Shown here one piece after another: positions 5,201 to 8,569 of a DNA stretch of 8,569 bases. Position numbers and translations under genes: made by a program. The first letter of the stretch is position 1, and each line of letters begins with the position of its first letter. The notes beneath the pieces are model-generated. The model saw nothing but the letters and a program-made list of their open reading frames with translations. It did not search any database and was not told the DNA's origin. The DNA comes from Prevotella sp. (GTDB lineage Bacteria; Bacteroidota; Bacteroidia; Bacteroidales; Bacteroidaceae), in contig JAIJUV010000103.1 in the NCBI GenBank assembly GCA_022732315.1, positions 1 through 8,569 on the forward strand, in the 5' to 3' direction.

Positions 5201-7861
5201 ATGAGTGAACAGAAACAGGTAATGGCTCTGAACCCTGCACGCAAGGGAAACATGGGGAGGATTAATTCCCTGCAGCCCCTGGCGGTGTACGACCAGCTGA
5301 TAGCCCAGCCGTGGCTGAAGGGATTGGTGAAGCAGATTCGCGGCGAGAAGCCGATGGCGGGCGTGGATGCTGCCAACGGGAAGGCGGCGGCCAAGGCAAG
5401 GGAGGAACTGAAGAGGCAGTTGCCCTTCAGAGCCATCCACTACGCCCGCTTCAGAAACAACCACCGCTCGCAGGGCGATGCCGACCCCGAGAGCTTCCTT
5501 TTCCAGACCACGGTGGACGTGGATGACAAGGAGTATGTGGAGCAGGCACTGGAGAAGGCTCGCGAGCTGAACTGCAGCGACACCATCTGGAAGGGCAAGC
5601 TGCTGCATCTGGAGTATTCGGCCAGAAAGAAGCTGCACATCGACATCCGCATGCCGGTGGGGATGACCATCGAGGAGGCACAGCGTGCCTATTGCGAGGC
5701 ATCGGGGATTCCCTACGACAAGAGCTGCATCACGCCCGAGAGAATCATCTTCATCACGGATAAGGATTCCGAAATTTATCGCTCTAAGGAGTGGTATGTG
5801 GTGCTGCCCGCAGAGGAGATTTCGTTGAGAAGAGAGGCTTTCTTGAAGAGGGGGCTGACGATTGACGGCAGGGGCAAACAAAATTTCCCACAGATTTCAC
5901 AGATGCCACAGATTCATTCTGCGGGAAGTGAAAATGTTAATAGTAATCATAATGTTCAAAGCTTAAAGTTCAATGTTCAAAGTGAAGACAATCGATTTTC
6001 GGGCACTAACGGCGATAACGCTGTTTATGCTGGCACTGCTGTTCAGCCTGCCCAACCTGGTAATAGCCATCGTGTTAATGATTCTCATCTCGGCTCTGCT
6101 GGAGCTTCTCAAGATGCTGGCGGAGTGGCAACCCAAGAAGCAAGTGAGAAGAATCTCATAGCCTTCGAACTCTTCAAGGAGGCGGCAGGACTGAAGGGGA
6201 TGGAGATTGATACCATCGGTTCACGCCACTCCTCCCTGCTCGCCATCATGAGCGCCGGAGCATCACGTGTGATGAGTGAAGACGAACTGATGAAGGTGGT
6301 GGCGAAGAAGATGCCGAGCTACTACGAAGAGCGTGACTGCCATCAGCTGATTCACGATTTCTATGCGAAATATGGTGACAGTTCGAAGCCGTTCTCACGT
6401 GATGTGATGCGCATCAATGCCACGGCTGAGAAGCAGGCTGCTGTTAATCAAGTTAATAGTTTACAGTTAAAAGTTGAAAGTTCAAATCTCAATGTTCAAA
6501 GTTTTCAAAATGTTCAAGGTGATGAAGTACACTATCCAGACCCGCCAGCCATGCCCACCAAGCTTCCTAAGCTGGTGGAGCATCTTATCTCCAACACGCC
6601 GGATGTATATAAGCCTGCCGTGGCACATGCCATCTTCCCGCCACTTGCCACGCATCTCTGGAACACCCGATTCCGATATATTGATAATGTAGAGCACGAA
6701 GCCACCCTTGCCACGGTGTTGCTTGCCTCTACAGGTGCAGGTAAAAGTTGCGTACAGAAACCTATCGAGTATATCATGGAGGATATCCGAAAGAGAGATG
6801 CCGAGAACCTGAAGCGTGAGAAGGAGTGGAAGGACGAGGTGGTGCGAAAGGGCGCCAACAAGGATAAGCGCAAGCGACCGGATAACCTCATCATCCAGGA
6901 GATTGATGCCGACATGACCAATCCGGCTTTCGTGATGCGTACTGCTGAGGCGCAGGGGCATTTCCTTTACACTTCGCTGAACGAGATAGACCTCTTTGAT
7001 GCGCTGAAAGGTAACGGTGGTCAGCAGTTTCGCATTATGTGTCTCGCTTTTGACCCAAGTAATAAATATGGCCAGACTCGCGTAGGTTCGCAGAGTGTTA
7101 CCGATCGTGTTACCATCCGGTTCAATTGGAATGCATCTTCTACCATCCAGAAGGGACAGCGATATTTCTCCAAGGTGCTCACCGACGGCCCTATCAGCCG
7201 AATTAATTTCTGCACCATCCCAGAGCGTGAAATAGGCGAGGAAATGCCTGTTTACGGCACCTATGATGAGGCTTATCGTGAGGGATTAAAACCTTACATC
7301 GAGAACCTCTGTCAGGCTTCGGGACTGGTGGAATGCGAAGAAGCTTTTCAGTTGGCGCTGAAGCTGAAGGAGGAGCATGCAGAGTTTTCCCGCTTGAGTC
7401 AGGATCGCACTTATGAGAACCTGAGCTTCCGTGCCAATGTGATTGGCTACCTGAAGGCTTGCGTGCTCTATGTGGCTAACGGATACAGATGGGAGCCTGA
7501 GATAGAGGAGTTTATCCGCTGGAGCGAGCAATACGACCTCTACTGCAAGATGAAGTTCTTTGGCGATGCCATCAAGCGTGCGAATGGTTCTGACGAGAAG
7601 ACGAGCAAGCGTGGTCCGGCGAGCCTGCTGCAGCAGTTGCCCGATGTCTTCAGTTTTCAGCAGGCTGAGTTCCTGCGCTCGCAGTTGGGGATGAACCGCT
7701 CGGGCACGGTATCGATGTTGCGCAACTGGGTTAACCGGAACTATGTGAAGAAGATTCCGCCCCAGGGTGCCAAGGGGGATGTAATCAGTATTCAGTTGTT
7801 CAGTTTTGAAAAGCTTCGCAATCGCAAGGATGGCAAAGTGGTGGATATGTTGAATTCCTGA
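5201..7861 (+). CDS. BT4734-like (VirE_N) / DUF3987 primase-helicase-type protein, 886 aa
   Basis: The arrangement is that of Bacteroidota BT4734/BF3469-type proteins, seen in mobile and phage-like contexts and presumed to act in DNA replication or priming. Residues 35-225 match the BT4734-like/VirE_N domain, related to archaeo-eukaryotic primases. They include the basic LPFRAIHYARFRNNHRS, an acidic TTVDVDD (D106, D108, D109) that may bind metal, and YSARKKLHIDI. Residues 316-395 resemble a primase C-terminal (PriCT-like) helical domain. Residues 455-790 are the DUF3987 ATPase/helicase-like domain, with Walker A STGAGKS (510-516), a probable Walker B ending FLYTSLNEID (588-597) and a FNWNASST sensor-like segment. 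Residues 815-852 may form a winged helix. Two low-complexity linkers (226-315 and 411-445) derive from DNA repeats. The gene is more GC-rich than the first half of the window and is probably co-transcribed with the DUF5675 gene. Domain family is confident; biochemical activity is inferred. Confidence 0.88.
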   Translation: MSEQKQVMALNPARKGNMGRINSLQPLAVYDQLIAQPWLKGLVKQIRGEKPMAGVDAANGKAAAKAREELKRQLPFRAIHYARFRNNHRSQGDADPESFLFQTTVDVDDKEYVEQALEKARELNCSDTIWKGKLLHLEYSARKKLHIDIRMPVGMTIEEAQRAYCEASGIPYDKSCITPERIIFITDKDSEIYRSKEWYVVLPAEEISLRREAFLKRGLTIDGRGKQNFPQISQMPQIHSAGSENVNSNHNVQSLKFNVQSEDNRFSGTNGDNAVYAGTAVQPAQPGNSHRVNDSHLGSAGASQDAGGVATQEASEKNLIAFELFKEAAGLKGMEIDTIGSRHSSLLAIMSAGASRVMSEDELMKVVAKKMPSYYEERDCHQLIHDFYAKYGDSSKPFSRDVMRINATAEKQAAVNQVNSLQLKVESSNLNVQSFQNVQGDEVHYPDPPAMPTKLPKLVEHLISNTPDVYKPAVAHAIFPPLATHLWNTRFRYIDNVEHEATLATVLLASTGAGKSCVQKPIEYIMEDIRKRDAENLKREKEWKDEVVRKGANKDKRKRPDNLIIQEIDADMTNPAFVMRTAEAQGHFLYTSLNEIDLFDALKGNGGQQFRIMCLAFDPSNKYGQTRVGSQSVTDRVTIRFNWNASSTIQKGQRYFSKVLTDGPISRINFCTIPEREIGEEMPVYGTYDEAYREGLKPYIENLCQASGLVECEEAFQLALKLKEEHAEFSRLSQDRTYENLSFRANVIGYLKACVLYVANGYRWEPEIEEFIRWSEQYDLYCKMKFFGDAIKRANGSDEKTSKRGPASLLQQLPDVFSFQQAEFLRSQLGMNRSGTVSMLRNWVNRNYVKKIPPQGAKGDVISIQLFSFEKLRNRKDGKVVDMLNS
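5876..5989 (+). repeat. Intergenic-type repeats captured in frame, linker 1 of the primase-helicase
   Basis: CACAGAT occurs three times with 9-bp period (5889, 5898, 5907) and is read as PQISQMPQIH. AATGTTCAAAG follows at 5951-5961 and 5972-5982, read as NVQS twice (HNVQSLKFNVQS). Both motifs resemble short repeats I know from intergenic DNA of Bacteroidales. They are AT-rich islands in a GC-rich gene and fall between the primase-like and PriCT-like domains. Confidence 0.7.
6446..6529 (+). repeat. Intergenic-type repeats captured in frame, linker 2 of the primase-helicase
   Basis: GTTAATAGT (6452-6460, also at 5936-5944) is followed by AAAGTTGAAAGTTCAAATC. AATGTTCAAAG (6491-6501) and a variant at 6508-6519 come next. 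The product is read as NSLQLKVESSNLNVQSFQNVQ. It is the same repeat family as linker 1, in the same orientation and reading frame, between the PriCT-like and DUF3987 domains. Confidence 0.7.
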
Positions 7862-7906
7862 TGTTGTTTTAGAAATGATATGTTGAATTCTTAAATTTTT
7901 TTGAGT

Positions 7907-8467
7907 ATGGAAATAGTAGTTAAGCGCATAGCGAAACAGATGGGTTATACCATCGGTCATCTTTATTTATTGACGGATGATGAGGTGGAGCGCAGTTGGC
8001 GTTCGGGGCAGAAGATAGGCGACAAGCGTATCTTTGAACACACCTTTGATATGAAGAAATTAGACAAGGCGCATTATTTTTGCGATACCTTGGAGCCTAC
8101 GTGGCGCAATCTTCTGGGCATCACCCTGAAGCCCGAGGAGGAGAATGTCCGCTTCAGCAGAATATCGGGCGAGAAGGCTCGCAAGGTTCCGGGCCACACG
8201 GCTATTCCCGAGGGTACGTATCCGGTGGTAATCAGTTGGTCGCTGAGGTTCAGAAAGTGGTTGCCGCTGGTGCAGGGTGTTCCTGGTTTCCAGGGCATCC
8301 GCATTCATTCCGGCAATTATCCCGATGACACCCAGGGTTGCCTGCTGGTGGGTGAGAACAAGGCGAGGGGCATGGTGGTGAATTCGCAGGCATGGCTCCG
8401 CCGCATCATCAATGCCATCACGGCAGCGAGAGAGCGAGAGGAGAGCATCTGGATTACCATCTTGTAA
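7907..8467 (+). CDS. DUF5675 family protein, YkuD-like H/D/C motif, 186 aa
   Basis: The ATG at 7907 is preferred over an in-frame TTG at 7901; the primase-helicase stop lies 45 bases upstream, consistent with one transcript. Family features are VKRIAKQMGYTIGHLY at the N-terminus, FCDTLEPTWRNL, HTAIPEGTYPVVISWSLRF, LPLVQGVPGFQGIRIHSGN and DTQGCLLVGENKARG. H134, D141 and C145 in the IHSGN...DTQGC segment resemble the catalytic arrangement of YkuD L,D-transpeptidases, suggesting a cell-wall or peptide-bond enzyme. DUF5675 has no settled function as far as I know. Residues 23-56 (charged, starting LTDDEVERSW) look like an insert compared with the shorter family members I recall. No signal peptide is visible, so it is cytoplasmic or needs another route out, as phage lysis enzymes do. 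In related loci an N-acetylmuramoyl-L-alanine amidase often occupies this position. Confidence 0.88.
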   Translation: MEIVVKRIAKQMGYTIGHLYLLTDDEVERSWRSGQKIGDKRIFEHTFDMKKLDKAHYFCDTLEPTWRNLLGITLKPEEENVRFSRISGEKARKVPGHTAIPEGTYPVVISWSLRFRKWLPLVQGVPGFQGIRIHSGNYPDDTQGCLLVGENKARGMVVNSQAWLRRIINAITAAREREESIWITIL

Positions 8468-8473
8468 TTGATT

Positions 8474-8569
8474 GAAGTTTCGCAAGTGGTTCAAGTACGG
8501 GCTGAAGGCCCAAAAGCTCCTAGCCCAGGGCATCGCCCTGGGTATAATAGCAATCAACAAGGCGCCCTG
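8474..8569. repeat. REP-like palindromic repeat element, cut by the window end
   Basis: After AAGTTTCGCAAGT (8475-8487) come three GC-rich palindromes: GGGC/GCCC (8499-8502 and 8508-8511), CCCAGGGC/GCCCTGGG (8524-8531 and 8535-8542, perfect 8-bp stem with 3-nt loop), and the start of another at GGCGCC (8561-8566). This chain of GGGCTGAAGGCCC and CCCAGGGCATCGCCCTGGG hairpins is familiar to me as an interspersed intergenic repeat in Bacteroidota and other phyla. It probably also ends the primase-helicase/DUF5675 transcript. Confidence 0.75.

Noticed and set aside
5180..5881. Minus-strand open frame of 233 codons opposite the primase-helicase gene
   Set aside because: It is a shadow of a GC-rich coding strand; the opposite strand carries a clear domain match.
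5973..6161. Plus-strand frame encoding a very hydrophobic 62-residue peptide within the primase-helicase gene
   Set aside because: The hydrophobicity follows from the Ala/Gly/Gln/Asn-rich linker read one base over. No ribosome site precedes it and no family is recognised.
7286..7960. Minus-strand frame of 224 codons
   Set aside because: It overlaps the conserved end of the primase-helicase gene and the start of DUF5675, with no independent support.
8060..8560. Minus-strand 166-codon frame opposite DUF5675 and the palindromic repeat
   Set aside because: It begins inside the repeat element and mirrors conserved DUF5675 codons.

Overview
The window reads as chromosomal accessory DNA of a Bacteroidota bacterium, most likely a gut Prevotella/Segatella-type species. 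The reasons are four upstream regions with a TAnnTTTG -7 box (the Bacteroidota sigma-factor signature), a GLUG-type beta-helix surface protein ending in a T9SS-like sorting domain, a BT4734-like/DUF3987 primase-helicase gene, and a DUF5675 gene. The genus is inferred. No tRNA, rRNA, CRISPR array, transposase or integrase was recognised.

Region 1 (1-1410) is AT-rich and repeat-dominated. It holds three 22-bp-spaced direct repeats, a 33-bp perfect inverted repeat around an extremely AT-rich core (196-389), and a decayed HigA/ImmA-type gene (647-1207). That gene keeps its N-terminal HTH and the C-terminal end of an ImmA/IrrE peptidase, but the metalloprotease core is gone and a TGA interrupts the frame. 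A roughly 105-120-bp direct repeat (434-553 and 1297-1399) flanks it, so the gene looks like a cassette bounded by a duplicated leader.

Region 2 (1411-3595) is one AT-rich gene for a secreted repeat protein of about 694 residues. It has a signal peptide, a GLUG-type N-terminal domain, about 11 C-x-N-x-G repeats and a C-terminal sorting domain. It is split by a -1 frame change at an A6 run (2258-2263). The break lies exactly on an A_AAA_AAT heptamer, and a -1 slip there would restore the repeat consensus, so mutation, sequencing error and programmed frameshifting all remain possible.

Region 3 (3596-5200) has a strong hairpin, a promoter with a chain of tiny overlapping ORFs, and an unrecognised 315-residue protein carrying an Asn/Gln-rich tract and five octapeptide repeats. 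A block of tandem short repeats follows, then a good promoter and a structured leader.

Region 4 (5200-8569) is visibly more GC-rich. It carries an 886-residue BT4734-like (VirE_N) / PriCT-like / DUF3987 protein with Walker A and B motifs. DNA repeats typical of intergenic space have been absorbed in frame into both of its linkers. A DUF5675 gene with an H/D/C triad resembling the YkuD active site lies 45 bp downstream. The window ends in a GC-rich REP-like palindromic repeat cut by the edge.

The most coherent candidate system is the primase-helicase plus DUF5675 pair, possibly with the 315-residue protein. It has a replication-like enzyme and a cell-wall-type enzyme in one apparent transcription unit, framed by repeats, and could be a reduced phage-satellite-like or integrative-element module. 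That role is inference.
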